This document shows positions 48,098 through 59,417 of a DNA stretch of 64,000 nucleotides, one piece after another. A program made the translations under genes and the position numbers. Each line of letters begins with the position of its first letter. Within the stretch, counting starts at the first letter, position 1. Under the pieces are notes generated by a model. It was not told the origin of the DNA, did no database searches, and worked only from the letters and a program-made list of their open reading frames with translations. Source of the stretch: Nemania diffusa (lineage: Eukaryota > Ascomycota > Sordariomycetes > Xylariales > Xylariaceae); contig JBBPUQ010000002.1 of the NCBI GenBank assembly GCA_038501195.1, positions 5,843,001 through 5,907,000 of the forward strand, in the 5' to 3' direction.

Positions 48098-51000
48098 TAC
48101 TTTTGTAAAACTAAGCTTTTAAAATATTGCTTTAACTAATATAAAAAGTTTAAAATAAGCTATAATTTAATTTAGTAATTGTTTTAAAAGTGTTAATAAT
48201 AAAGCAACAAAAAAACTAGTTAATATTTAAACAAATAAGCGATTTAAAAATATATTAACTTTTTTTATTGATTTTTTATTGTATTTTTAAATGTTTTAAA
48301 TAATTTGAAATAATTTAATAATACAACAAAATAACAAATATATATATTTAAATAAATAAACAATATAATAAAATATATATTATTTTTTTAACTTTTTATT
48401 ATATTTTTAATTGATTTAAAAACTATATATTAATTTTAGTTTATATTAATTGATTTAAAAGCTATAAAATTGTTTTTAAAAGTATTAAAATCGATTTAAA
48501 AGCTATAAACTAGTTTTAAACTAATAACTTATTAACTTTTTTTTTTTAAAACTTTTTTTTAAAACTTTTAAATTTTTATTAATAGCTTTTTTTATTTACT
48601 TTGTTTATAATTTCTTTTTTATATCAATTAAATTAAATTATTTTAAAAAACTTTTTTATTTTTTTTTTATAAAGTTTTTTATAAATTTATTTATAATTAT
48701 TTTATTTATAAATATATATTTAATTTATAAATATTTTTGTTAAACTTTTTATTTTAATTAATAATTATATATATTAATATATTTTAATTTAATTTTTAAA
48801 ACTGTTATTTTTTTATTTATTAGTTTTATTATTTATTAGTTATTACATTTAATTGTTATATAGCTTTTTTTTAACTTAAAGTTTAATTTTTTAAAAAGTC
48901 GACTTATAAATAAGCTTTTTTTTAAAACTTATAATAATATTAAAAACTTTGTTTTAGTTATTAAAATAATAACAATATTTTATTTTATAGTTTTTTATTT
49001 TATTATATTTTTAAATAAAATTATTATATAAATTTATAAACTTTTATAGTTTAAAATATTATTAATAAAAAAAAAATTGTTAATTATTACAAAGTTGTTT
49101 TTTATTTTATATTAAAAAATATAATATTTTATTTTATATAAATAAAAAATTACTTTATTAATAATAATATAATATTTAAAACTTAAATTTAAATTAAATT
49201 AAATTAGCTTTAAAGCTATAAAAACAACATTAAATCAAATTATTATAGCAATATATAAAATTAATCCAATTTTTTTTTAATAAAAATATATTAAAGCTTA
49301 GTTTATAATTTTGTTATAAAGTAAATATTTTTATATTTATATAAAAATTTTTAATTTAATAATAAATTTATTTAGTTTATTAATTTTTTTAATATAAAAA
49401 GTTTATAAAAATTATAATAAATATTTTTTGTAGTTTTTTATTATTTTTATATTTAAAAACTATTATAAATTATTATTATTAATTATTTAATATTTTTTTT
49501 AAAAAAACTATATAGCAACTAAAGCTACTTTTTTTTAGTTTTTTTTATAAATAATAACTATATTATTAATATAAATAAAAATTAAAATATTATTTTTAAT
49601 ATAATAGTAAAGTTTATAAAAAATTAATAAAAACTTTATTTTTTTTAATAAGTTTATTAGTTTTTTTTGCTATAAAAGTAATAACTTTTATAAACTATAT
49701 AACATTTTAAAAAGTTATAAAATTATTAAAAGCTTTTTATAATTTAAAAATATTTTTATATAAATTTTTTTATTTAATTTAATATTTATAAAAATATTTA
49801 TAATATTATATTATTTAAGTTTAAAATTAAACTTAGTTATAATAATTATTAAAGTTTTAAAAAAATTTTTAACTAAAATAAAAATATAAATTTTTTTTTA
49901 TTTATTAAAAAACTATTAATTTTTATAAACTATTAGTTTTATTTTATATTTTTAAAAATTTTCTTTTTTATTAAATTTATATATATAAACTTATATATAA
50001 TTAAAAAAAAGCTTTTTTTTTATTTTAATAAAGTTAATTTTTATTTAAAACTTTATTTTTTTATAACTAATTAAATAAGCTTTTTTTATTTTAATAAATA
50101 AATTTTTTATTAAATATATTTTTAAATTTTTATAAAATTGTAACAATAATAATAAATTTTTTTAATTAATTAATAGTTTTTTTTTTAGTTTAATTATTAG
50201 CTTTTTTAATAAATTAACTGCTTTTTTTTTATTATTTTAATTTTTTTTAAAACAGTAATAAAAATATTTTATTAGTTTAACTTTTATAGCTTTTATAATT
50301 AATTTATTATATATTTTTATTATAATATTTAAACGTTTAAAATTAAATATAGTTTTTTAGCAGTTTTTATAAAATATTACTTTAATATAAAAATCGAGTT
50401 TTTAATTTATTAAATTTTTAAAAAAGTTAACTTTTTAATTAGTTAATTTAATAAAAACATAAAAAATAGCTTATAATATTATTTTATATAAAAAAATAAA
50501 ATAAAATTTTTATAGCAAATTTAATAAAAAATAATTAAGTTTTTTAATTGTTATTTTAAATATTTTTAAATTTTTTTTTTTTTTTTTTATTTTTTTTATA
50601 AATATATTTTTTAAGCTAATATTTATTAACAAAAATATAGTTTTTTTTGTTTTTTTATATAATTTTTTAATAATTAAATCAAAAAGTTTTTTTGTTTAAA
50701 TATTTTATAGCAAGTTTTTTATAATATTTAAATCTATATTTAAAAAGTTATTTTTTAAAAAGTTTATATTGCTATTAAAAATAACTTCTTTATTAAAAAT
50801 AACATTTTTAGTTTTTATAATTTTATTAGTTTAAAAGTATTAAATATAATATATATTAAAAAAATTATAACTAATAAAAAAACTTATAAAAGTTTTAAAA
50901 TTAAATTTTTAGTTTTTTTTTTATTTTTTTTTAATTTATATAATTATTATATATATTTTATAACTAAATATTTTTAAATATATTAAGTAAAATTTACAAT

Positions 51001-53519
51001 TATTTATTATTTTATTTTTTAATATAACAAAAAAGTAAAAACATTTATAAAAAAACTTTTAATTTAAAAATTATTTAAATATTTAATTATAAAAATAAAT
51101 CGCTGTTTTAACAATTTTAAGTTATAAATATTAAAACAGTTTTATATTTATTTTTATAGTTTTAGTTTTTTTTTTAATAAATTGTTTAATATATTTAGTG
51201 TTTTTATTTTATATTTATATATATAGTACAAAAAGTTTTATTTATATATTATAATTTTTTTAAAGCTACTTTTTTAAAATTAAACTTTTAACGATTTTTT
51301 TATTTGTTTTTATTATAGCTACTTTTAGTTATTAATATGTTTTAATTTAATTTAAAAAATATAATAATATTTTTTAAATATAACAATAAAATCGATTTTT
51401 AAAATAATAATTAAAACAAACATTTAAAAATTAATTTATAATAAATATAAAGTTTATAAAACTTTTATAACTTTTTATAAAAATATAAAAATTAATAGTA
51501 ATTTTTTTTTTTGCTTTTATAAATATTTTTTTAAAAAATTTATTAATTTATTTTATAATTTTTTTTTTTGTACATTTTTTGCAGTTTTTAGTTTTAATTT
51601 AATTATTTAGTAATTTTTTAATTTTAATTTTAAAAATTTAATTTATTAAATAGTTTAAAAACTTAGTACTAAAATATTTTAATTATAAATATTATTTAAT
51701 TAAATTTTTTTTTAAAGTATTTTTTTTTATATATAAAGTTATAAAATTCTTTTTTATATAAAAAATATTACAATTAATTAATAAAAATAAATATTTAATT
51801 ATAAACTAATTAAATTAGTTTTAAAGTTTATAAAAAATTAAACTATTAAATTAATATAAAATATTATTTATAAACTTATTATTTTATTAAATTTTTTGTT
51901 TATTTAATACTTTTAAAAATATTAAATTAATAATAATTTTTTTAATATAAGCTATATTATATAGCTTTATTATTTTTAATTTTTTTAATTTTTAAAACTT
52001 AACATTTATATTTTTATAAACTAAAATTAAAAAAATAAAGTTTTTAACATATATATAATTTTTTAAATTAATAGTTTAAACATTATAAAATTGACTTATT
52101 TTATTAAATATATATATATTAGCACTTAAATTTAAAATAATTAAATTTTTTAATAAATAAACTGTTTTATTATTATAAACAAAATATATAAATATAATTT
52201 TTACTACTTTTTTAACTAATTAAAAAGTTTTATTTACTTTTTTTTTACTAACTTTTTACTTTTTAATTTTAATTTTTTTTGTTAGTTTTAAATTTTTTTT
52301 AAAGTTTTTTTTAACTAAAGCTTTAATTTTTAAACTTATAAACTAGTTATTAAAAACTATTTTAAAAAAAAAAATATTAATATAATTATTAAAAATAACA
52401 GTTTATTTTATATGCTATATAAAAAAAACTATTTTAAAAATTAATATTTAATTGTAGCTTTTTTTAAAATATTAATAATTTATTTTTTTTTTTTTAAACT
52501 GCTAAATTTGTTTAATTTTTTTTTCGAAGTTTTTTTTTATTTTAAAATTTTTTAGTTTTATTAAAAACTTTATTTAAATTCTTTTTTAGTTTTTTATTAC
52601 TAAAAATAACAATAAAAAAACTTTTTATTATTTTTTTAACTTTTAGTAAAAATTTCTAATAAAATATATATTTTTAAAACTTTATTTTAATTTTTTTATA
52701 TATTATTTTTTTGTTTTATATAGTTTTTATATAACTAATTATTAAAACAATTACTTATTTAAATAAAATTATTAAAAAAACTTTTTTTAAATCGATTATT
52801 ATAAAATAAATATTTTTAAAATTAAAATTATTATATTTAATAATTTTATTTATTATATTTATTTAAAAAAAAATTTAAACTTATAAATTTTTAAACATTT
52901 TGTTAAAAAGCTTTTTTATTAAAATTGTATACTTTTTTTATAAATTAATTTAAAAAAAAAATATTATATAGCTTTTTATTTTTTATAAAAAATTATACTA
53001 TTAATTAACAAATTTTTTATTTTTTATAATAATATATTTATATTTTTAAAAAACAGTAAAAATTATTTATTTTTACAGTTTTTTTATTTAATAATAATAT
53101 TTGTTATATTTTTTGTTTATATAAATATAAATATTTTAATTAGTATTAAAAGCTATTTTTTTTTTAATTATAAAATTTATAATTTTTATAATAAATTTAT
53201 TATTGCTTTTTTTTACTTATAAAGTTGTAAATAAAGCTTTTTATATTAATTTAAATTAATTTATAAAATTGCAAAAGTAATTAATAAAATTAAGTTTTAA
53301 AAACTTTATAATTTAAAAAATCTTATTTTTATATTAAACAAACTTTTTAATTTTTAATTGTAATACTTTTGCTAAAAACTTTTTATTTTATTAATAAAAA
53401 TCTTTTTGTTTAGTAAAAAAAATAAAATTGTTATTAACTATTTTATTTAATCGATTAAACTATTATTTTATTATAAATAGCTTTAGTTTTAAACTTAAAA
53501 AATATATAAAACTTTTAAT

Positions 53520-53722
53520 TGTTAAAAATAAACTTTTTAAATTGATTGAATTAATTAGTGTTATTATTGTTATTGTATATTACTGCTATTCTGAGAGATT
53601 TTTCTCTAGCATACAAAATAAGTACATAAGTAGAACCCCCTGAAACAGAAAGTACCCCCTTCTAGTTAGAGCCTTCCAGCACCCAAAATACAGGGCCTAA
53701 TTTACCCCCTATATATCTAACA
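53520..53722. repeat. outer element 3' LTR (203 bp)
   Basis: Uninterrupted LTR from a TGTTA start (53,520) to TCTAACA (53,722). The first ~110 bp are RIP-mutated relative to 45,536-45,646, while the last ~90 bp are GC-balanced and unmutated relative to 48,006-48,097. Confidence 0.9.
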
Positions 53723-53727
53723 CCTAC
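53723..53727. repeat. target-site duplication, right (CCTAC)
   Basis: Identical to 45,531-45,535; marks the exact right boundary of the outer retrotransposon. Confidence 0.9.
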
Positions 53728-54099
53728 CATGTAGGTCCTAAAGTACCTATTTTATACTAAGTGGAACCGGCTCCGGCGATAGGTGATTGGCTGAAGACAT
53801 GTGTGGCTGAGTACTGGCGGTGGCTTGTCTAGGTACTTAGTCTCGTCTTCTAGGAGATTGAGGCTAGACTCTAGAATCTAGATAGAGTATAGGTATTAAG
53901 TAAGTAATGTGCAGTGCTTGTATTAAGATATCCCCATGCTTCGTAGTCGATTTCAGAACAGATGGTTTGTCAAAACTATAGAAAACGAGTTATCGACTTG
54001 CCTTCTAATAATTCTAACATTCATATACCCCCTAGCCTAGCCCAGAGGAAGCCAAAAGAGCTGTAATGAATAGCTCTCAGAATTATTACAATCTGAGCA
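53728..54099. other. intergenic right of the retrotransposon island
   Basis: Base composition returns to normal immediately after the target duplication. No gene seen. Confidence 0.5.
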
Positions 54100-54588
54100 T
54101 CACCTATGTCGCGTACTATACACTGAAGGAGTAATAACGGCGTCGGTGTTCCCTCCGTCACAGCTTGCATCTTCAATACCCATCAATGCCGTAACGGCAG
54201 ACATCCTTGGCTGTCTTTCCCTGGTGATTATCATCGCCGGCAGGTGGTAAACTTGTTGGTTGAACCGGCTGTTGTTGCCAGGTAGCGAATCACGTCTCAG
54301 AAGTGCTGGAAAACGATCTTCGTAGGAAAATATAGATGGCCTCGTAGGGTTAGTCTTTTTATTATTAAAGTCATAAACGAAGCGATCTTCAGCGGCATAT
54401 GAGATACGTAGGTTCACAGCTCCCTCGCCATTGCGGCCCGTATCCACGAGATAAATTTGACAAGTAAGCCAAAAATATCCGAGCTCCGGACGGCGTCGAA
54501 GCACAGAACTTTGAACTTCTACCGCGAAGGAACGTATACACCACAAGCATCCCTCGAATGAACGCATATAGGGTTTAAGGAAGAGCAC
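54100..54588 (-). CDS. possible hypothetical protein or gene remnant
   Basis: Open frame of 162 residues reading leftward (segments RSFEGCLWCIRSFAVEVQSS and NLRISYAAEDRFVYDFNNKK). It has no domain I recognise, no signal peptide and no clear membrane span. A further frame upstream on the same strand (SIREYFSTGKITFHLVPFF) is separated by stops, which may mean an unseen intron or decay. It lies 370 bp from the retrotransposon boundary in a repeat-rich neighbourhood, so a pseudogene is possible. Confidence 0.3.
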   Translation of the reverse strand: MLFLKPYMRSFEGCLWCIRSFAVEVQSSVLRRRPELGYFWLTCQIYLVDTGRNGEGAVNLRISYAAEDRFVYDFNNKKTNPTRPSIFSYEDRFPALLRRDSLPGNNSRFNQQVYHLPAMIITRERQPRMSAVTALMGIEDASCDGGNTDAVITPSVYSTRHR

Positions 54589-55798
54589 CGTAAAGTTTCT
54601 ACGAGACTACACTGTAGGTCAGTCTAATTGGTGGACGAATATCACAATAGCTGAGCATCACGATCCACGGAACCACTAAAGATCCACGGCACTCTGTCTA
54701 GTTGAACTCTAGCAGAAGAGCAAGGGACTAAAAAAGGGAACAAGATGAAAAGTGATTTTTCCGGTGGAAAAATACTCTCTAATGCTCATTCTATTAAGAC
54801 AGCGAACGAGAAGAGCGTGTTTTAGTCTACTGGGCCAGGATGAAAACACATATGGGCATAGCAAGAGCCCATAATGTATCTATAGTACTCTCGCGTTCTC
54901 TAGTTCCGTAATAAATACGATCTCCCTACCCAGCCATTAGGTTTCATGCATACCCGTAGGAGTTACTCGTGTCTGCGTTAATAACCTGCATCAACTTCCG
55001 TAGTATTCGTTTATAATCTTGGGGTATGTAGACCTCCCCAGAAGTTAGCTGCTAGTAAATCTACGACTTAATCATATACTATTAAAACGGAACGTGTACC
55101 TAGATGGCGCACGCTGCACTTGAGGGACTAACGAACAGTCGTAATAGCACTTCCAAATATCGGCTTGGGCTTCAAATAATCTCGAAATCAAAACAATAAG
55201 TAGAATTTAGTGTAGAGAACCTGCCTAGCCAACTTGAGTAGCCCTCAGGGGGGACTATCAGGAATAAATAGAAAAACTCAACGCGAATTTGCAAGCCCAA
55301 GCCTAATAAATACGCTCCCTTTACTTTCAAGTGCAGGTTTGCCCGCATTGTCACCCTACTGTAGCAATAGTATTTCTAAGCTAACTCAATGCCCTATAAT
55401 AACCCTCATAGATGCTGGACTGAGCAGCCTACATAAGAGCCAACCCTAGTATCTACTCGTACACAGCTTCTAGACTGTAACTAATACTCTAAGAATAAGT
55501 AGGAGTGCCATTCTCCCAATTTCTGAGCTATGGTACACGCCCAGTCAGCATGTGAATATTATGTGCCAAGATGCCAGATTTGGAATTACAGGGTTGCTTC
55601 GATGCTGTCCTCTCCCCCGCAACTTTCTAAACGAAACCGAGTGCGATAACGGAGAATGATGACGATATTTAATTAGTTGAGGGCGCCCAAAGTAATCGAT
55701 TCAAGTTGAGCAACTGTTTCTGATTCTTAGCCTTCTATTTATTTCGCAATTTGTTGGCAAATTCTCCGTTTACTGGCGCGACGCACGTGGGCTCTACC
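54589..55798. other. intergenic with repeat copy A
   Basis: Contains one copy of the ~350-bp diverged direct repeat (55,052-55,402). No gene seen in the rest. Confidence 0.45.
55052..55402. repeat. diverged direct repeat, copy A (~350 bp)
   Basis: Aligns by eye with 57,116-57,442 through shared blocks such as CAAAACAATA-GTAGAATTTAGT, GGGGACTAT, GTTT(G/A)CCCGCA and GCCCTATA in the same order and spacing. Many differences; probably an old transposon fragment. Confidence 0.6.
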
Positions 55799-56516
55799 AT
55801 GAATGAGACGATGAATGAACAGCCCCAGTCAGAGGCTGTGATAATGAAGGTGCCCCAACTGGGACAAAGTGGAGAGAATAACGCACCGCTCGGTGAGAAA
55901 ACTGGAGTTGAGGTAGCGCCTCGCCAGAGCGATGGGGAGCGCAAACAACATCGTTCATTCTGCAGTCCCATACTGATCTTTTTCAGTGCCCTTGGGTCAC
56001 TATTTGCTGGTATGATCAGCCTGTCGGCTACTGCTGGACAGGGAATGTCCAAATTCTACTGGCATATTCCGGTCCTCTATGGTGACAAAACAGCTCGCGA
56101 ATGGCCCGAGATCACAGGGTTTAGGAGCGGCTGCGCTGCTGGTGGCAAGGTTCGTATTATCTACCTCAACTCCAAGACTCAATTCTGCTGTCACTAACAC
56201 AGCTCTACCATAGAGCCTAGTTTATGGCTTCTATGATGGGATCACGGGTGTTGTCACGTTACCGTACAAGGGTGCTAAGGGAGCAGGTATAAAGGGGCTT
56301 GGCATAGGCATTCTTCATGGGATTGGTGGACTCTTTTTCAAGCCACTCTCAGGCAAGTGTAACTTTGAATTTTTACATATATAATGTGTCGAAGTCCTCT
56401 AATATGTTGAATTAGGAATTTGGGGATTTATCGGTCATCCAATTTTCGGCCTTCATGAGCATATCTCTCATGGCAGACGCAGCCGCCAGCCACAAGACTC
56501 ATCGTCACTCGTGTAG
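55799..56516 (+). CDS. small membrane protein with a glycine-rich GFYDGITG domain
   Basis: Three exons, 55799-56149, 56214-56352 and 56416-56516, give 196 residues. After a Glu/Gln-rich N-terminus a hydrophobic segment lies at about residues 60-85 (SPILIFFSALGSLFAGMISL). The C-terminal half (YGFYDGITGVVTLPYKGAKG, then a GIKGLGIGILHGIGGLFFKP segment, then GIWGFIGHPIFG) resembles the glycine-rich block found in or beside fungal sterol glucosyltransferase-like proteins, where the role is unclear. The second intron appears to use a GC donor (G|GCAAGT) because that junction alone gives SGIWGFIG. A GT donor four bases on would also stay open but gives an unrelated tail. Flanked by repeat copies A and B. 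Confidence 0.65.
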
Positions 56517-57451
56517 GACATCACTTACTGTGCCTAGTAGACACTCGAGTCACGAGAGATGTGTTACGGCTGGAAACTGTGTGCATTCCGAATTAAACTA
56601 CGTGATGACGCAGAAAACTTAACCTCAAGTTCGGAATAATTATAAGGGCACAAGAAGGACAGGAGCTCGGAGTAGATCCAGGGGCCTTAATAACCAATGC
56701 CTACACTGAACGAGATGAAATGGAAGAGGGATATATTCCCGGTATTCCATGCATCCGTAAATAAAACTAGTGTTAATTTATACCTTTCCCCATCATATAC
56801 CACTGTAGTAATACACAAATAAGTATTAGAATACCCTTTATAATTGTTTAATGAGGGGTTATAGTATAAACTAAAACGGATCGTGTAAACCACTCACCGC
56901 ACCGTAGAGGCTTGATCACAATCGCATAACCATCCAAGGATTTAATTAAAGCTTTCGATAAAACGATCGATTTTTGGTAGGGAAGGACTAGACTCGGTTA
57001 CCTGCTCCGTGTTTATCAGTTTACTTAAACTTTTAAGATAGTGAACTTGAAATAACGGTGGTGTTTTGAGGCATTTAAACAATATTTAAAAAAACAGGAA
57101 AAATAAAGAAACAAAGGCTAGTAACTGGAGCTATTAAAATGGAACAAGTGCTAAGCACACACCGCACTTTGAAGACTTAACGATAGTTATAGTACCACTT
57201 CTAAAAGTTTCTGAAAGCAAAACAATAGGTAGAATTTAGTCTCGAGGACCGACCTAGCCAGCTAACTAAGGCAGTCCTCGGAGGGGACTATTGGAAATAA
57301 ATAAAGATATCCGTCGCAGAAGTACTAGACTAGGCCTAATTAACAATTTCCCCTCGCCCTTAGTTCGTGTTTACCCGCACCGTCACACTATGTCAAAATA
57401 AAATATCCCTTTAGAGGCCCCCCTGCAAAGTCGCCCTATACCGAAAAACTT
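56517..57451. other. intergenic with repeat copy B
   Basis: Mostly AT-rich sequence ending in the second copy of the ~350-bp repeat. A weaker third similarity to the left part of that repeat (AAACGGATCGTGTAAAC, CACCGCACCGTA) lies near 56,870-56,930. No gene seen. Confidence 0.45.
57116..57442. repeat. diverged direct repeat, copy B (~330 bp)
   Basis: Partner of 55,052-55,402, same orientation. Its right end lies 10 bp from the stop codon of the ice-binding-like gene, so it may supply that gene's 3' flank. Confidence 0.6.
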
Positions 57452-58202
57452 TTAGTTTTTCTGGGCCACGATATCATTTGACTGAAGAGTGATAGACTCG
57501 GTCAACGCAATGAGCGAGCCATTGACACCAGCACCAGTCTTGACAGCGATGCCGGCATAGGCGAGGATGTTGCCTTGGAAGGCAGCGCCGACGGCAATAG
57601 TAGCAGCGGAGCCGGTTTGCCAGAAGACGTTGGAAGCCTTGGCGCCGTTGGTCAAGATGATAGACGAGCCGAGGTTGATCAACAGGGCAGAGCCGGACTG
57701 GAAGACCCAGGTGGCCGACGAGTCGCCCCGAGCATCAAGGAACAGCTGTCCTGTGAGGGTGATAGTTCTGGCGGCAAAGTAGATACCAGGGTAGATGGTC
57801 TTACCTGTGAGGTCGTTCAAGGTGCTGATATCCGTGTCGGGCCCGAGGTTTTTGGCGTTAGCGTAGGCTACCTGACCATCGTCGAATGCTCGGGCAGCGG
57901 CCATGTTGCCGATGTTCTGTACGCCCCCGGTGACAACGCCAGGGGCAAACCCGCTGACAGTGTTGGCGGTGGTGCCGAGGTTACCGGTGACAACAGTGAG
58001 GCCGACATTAGTGATGCCTTTGCTGCCGCTCACTAGGCCGTAAGACTGAGCGCGACCGAGGTTGATGATCTGATGAGAGTGTAAGTGTGTGTGTAGGGTG
58101 GTGTCGGGTTGATGGTGTAGTTAGATGCAGGTTTCAGTTGCTTACATTGGCAGTTGAGGAGTAGCCGAAAGTGAGGATGGAGCAGAGAGTGGAATATCTC
58201 AT
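57452..58202 (-). CDS. secreted ice-binding-like protein (DUF3494 family)
   Basis: Beta-solenoid protein of the DUF3494 ice-binding/antifreeze family, usually secreted and known to bind ice or act as an adhesin. Two exons, 58202-58146 and 58069-57452, give 224 residues. Exon 1 encodes a short leader (MRYSTLCSILTFGYSSTAN), plausibly a signal peptide. Family landmarks in order: INLGRAQSYGLVSGSKGITN, VTGNLGTT, GFAPGVVTGG, LNDLTGKTIYPGIYF, LTGQLFLDARGDSSATWVFQ, ILTNGAKASNVFWQTGSAAT and the C-terminal FQGNILAYAGIAVKTGAGVN. Length is typical of one domain. The patchy distribution of the family in fungi is usually attributed to horizontal transfer; here the gene sits in a repeat-rich accessory segment between two RIP-mutated transposons. 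Ice-binding activity is not shown by sequence. Confidence 0.92.
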
Positions 58203-58445
58203 ATTTGCGGTTGGGTGGGGCGTTCTAAGTGCGATAAATAACGTGAGAAACAAGTCGTGAAAATACTAGATGCATCATGAGGAAAGACCTACCAAATTTG
58301 AAGACGAGGGCGAAGAAGTGAAGGCTAAAAGGGGGAGATTGGGTAGCTGGAACTTGAAGAATGGTTGATTGTGGTTAAGTGATACTTTCAGGTAAGGTTT
58401 TACAGTCTTAAAGGGAGAGATTCATTCATCTTATACTTGCTTCAC

Positions 58446-58560
58446 ACATGCCTCAGGTTGCTTCCGACATAACTGTCTAGCTCGGCGACCTCGTTGTCTC
58501 CTATCCACACGCCCTCGAGAAACTCTGCCGGCATATCCAAAATGCTTGGTTCCGATGAGT
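58446..58560 (-). pseudogene. possible C-terminal gene remnant
   Basis: Short minus-strand frame with protein-like composition (ILDMPAEFLEGVWIGDNEVA...) ending in a stop. No upstream continuation or start is seen. Family unknown; may be chance. Confidence 0.2.
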
Positions 58561-58788
58561 GTGCATAAGTACTAGCATTCAAGAAATTTGCAATAAGTTA
58601 ACAGCCAGACGAGGCACAAGCCCTCACTAGGCTCAGAAATATCATAGGGAGTAGGGAGTAGGGAGAGAGCAACTACGTAATAGCTGTGTAACAATACAGG
58701 CGTATATTGGATGTATTGGTGGCGAGGGTGGTGGTGAGAACTGTTCGAACTCCTATAGGAGGACTACTTAAAGCAGCATCCCCGTTAC

Positions 58789-58912
58789 ATGTCACGGTCC
58801 CATATATATAAGCACTGCAGACGGCAAAGGTCCCCCCAACCTTGACGACGTTCTACTTCTGCTCTCCATCAGCTGTGTTGTGGTTTAGCGTTGTAGTTCT
58901 GTTCCGTGACAT
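58789..58912. mobile_element. short repeat with inverted ends, copy 1 (MITE-like)
   Basis: 124 bp whose ends are a perfect 9-bp inverted repeat, ATGTCACGG at left and CCGTGACAT at right. The interior matches the copy at 59,290-59,417 and a degenerate one at 36,996-37,075. Internal landmarks: CCATATATATAAGCACTGCA, TCTACTT and GGTTTAGCGTTG. No coding capacity. Confidence 0.6.
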
Positions 58913-59289
58913 CGGGCCATATGCAATGAGTGCAACTCGTTCGTTTAGTGGACCATTCATTGAGAAGAACTAGCTCTAGACCTCTCCACGAAGTCTCTTC
59001 ATCTATCCAAGTCGTATTGTTGTAAAGTAGAGGGGGCAAAAGGAAAGCCCAGAGCAATCTTGTTTTCCAACCTAAATGCATCAGCTTCATCACCATCAGC
59101 AGATTTGCCGGTATGGAAATCGGGTGTATTACAGTTCAATGGCCGTGAAGGCTGTGCTCGAGCCTAGTTGTTGCTGGTGCGCATGTTACGAACCGCAACG
59201 ATGAATGTTGGATATTCTAACTTAGTAATTATGCTACAAGTTAGGGTCAACAACAAATTGACAGTATCCAGCCCTTTCCAGAGCATATA

Positions 59290-59417
59290 TTGCCACGGTT
59301 CCATATATATATCAGCACTGCAAACGGTCAAGGTTCCCACCTTGATGACGCTCTACTCTACTTTTGCTCTGCATCAGTTATGTTGCAGTTTAGCGTTGCA
59401 CTTCTGTTCCGTGACAT
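59290..59417. mobile_element. short repeat with inverted ends, copy 2 (MITE-like)
   Basis: Second copy in direct orientation, about 380 bp to the right of copy 1. Right end CCGTGACAT is intact; left end reads TGCCACGG, one change from TGTCACGG. Interior highly similar, with mostly transition differences. Confidence 0.6.

Larger units (their letters stand above)
45536..53722. mobile_element. outer LTR retrotransposon, RIP-mutated, carrying a nested element
   Basis: Element bounded by 203-bp LTRs with ends TGTTAGA...TCTAACA and a perfect 5-bp duplication CCTAC. Removing the nested insertion (45,647-48,000) and its extra 5-bp copy leaves about 5,828 bp, a normal size for an autonomous LTR element. 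The interior (48,098-53,519) is almost entirely A/T with stops in every frame, so no gag or pol sequence can be read and the superfamily cannot be proven; short LTRs and total size suggest Ty1/copia. Orientation undetermined. Nearly all LTR differences are C-to-T or G-to-A, as expected from repeat-induced point mutation. The element is dead. Confidence 0.9.

Noticed and set aside
45760..53630. AT-rich block as a mitochondrial DNA insertion or a centromere core
   Set aside because: Matching LTRs, terminal inverted ends and exact target duplications explain it as RIP-mutated retrotransposons; no mitochondrial gene is readable, and 8 kb with defined ends does not argue for a centromere.
53428..53643. 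71-residue frame at the right end of the AT island
   Set aside because: It spans the interior/LTR border of the RIP-mutated element and consists of Ile/Tyr/Lys/Leu from A/T-rich DNA; a chance frame.
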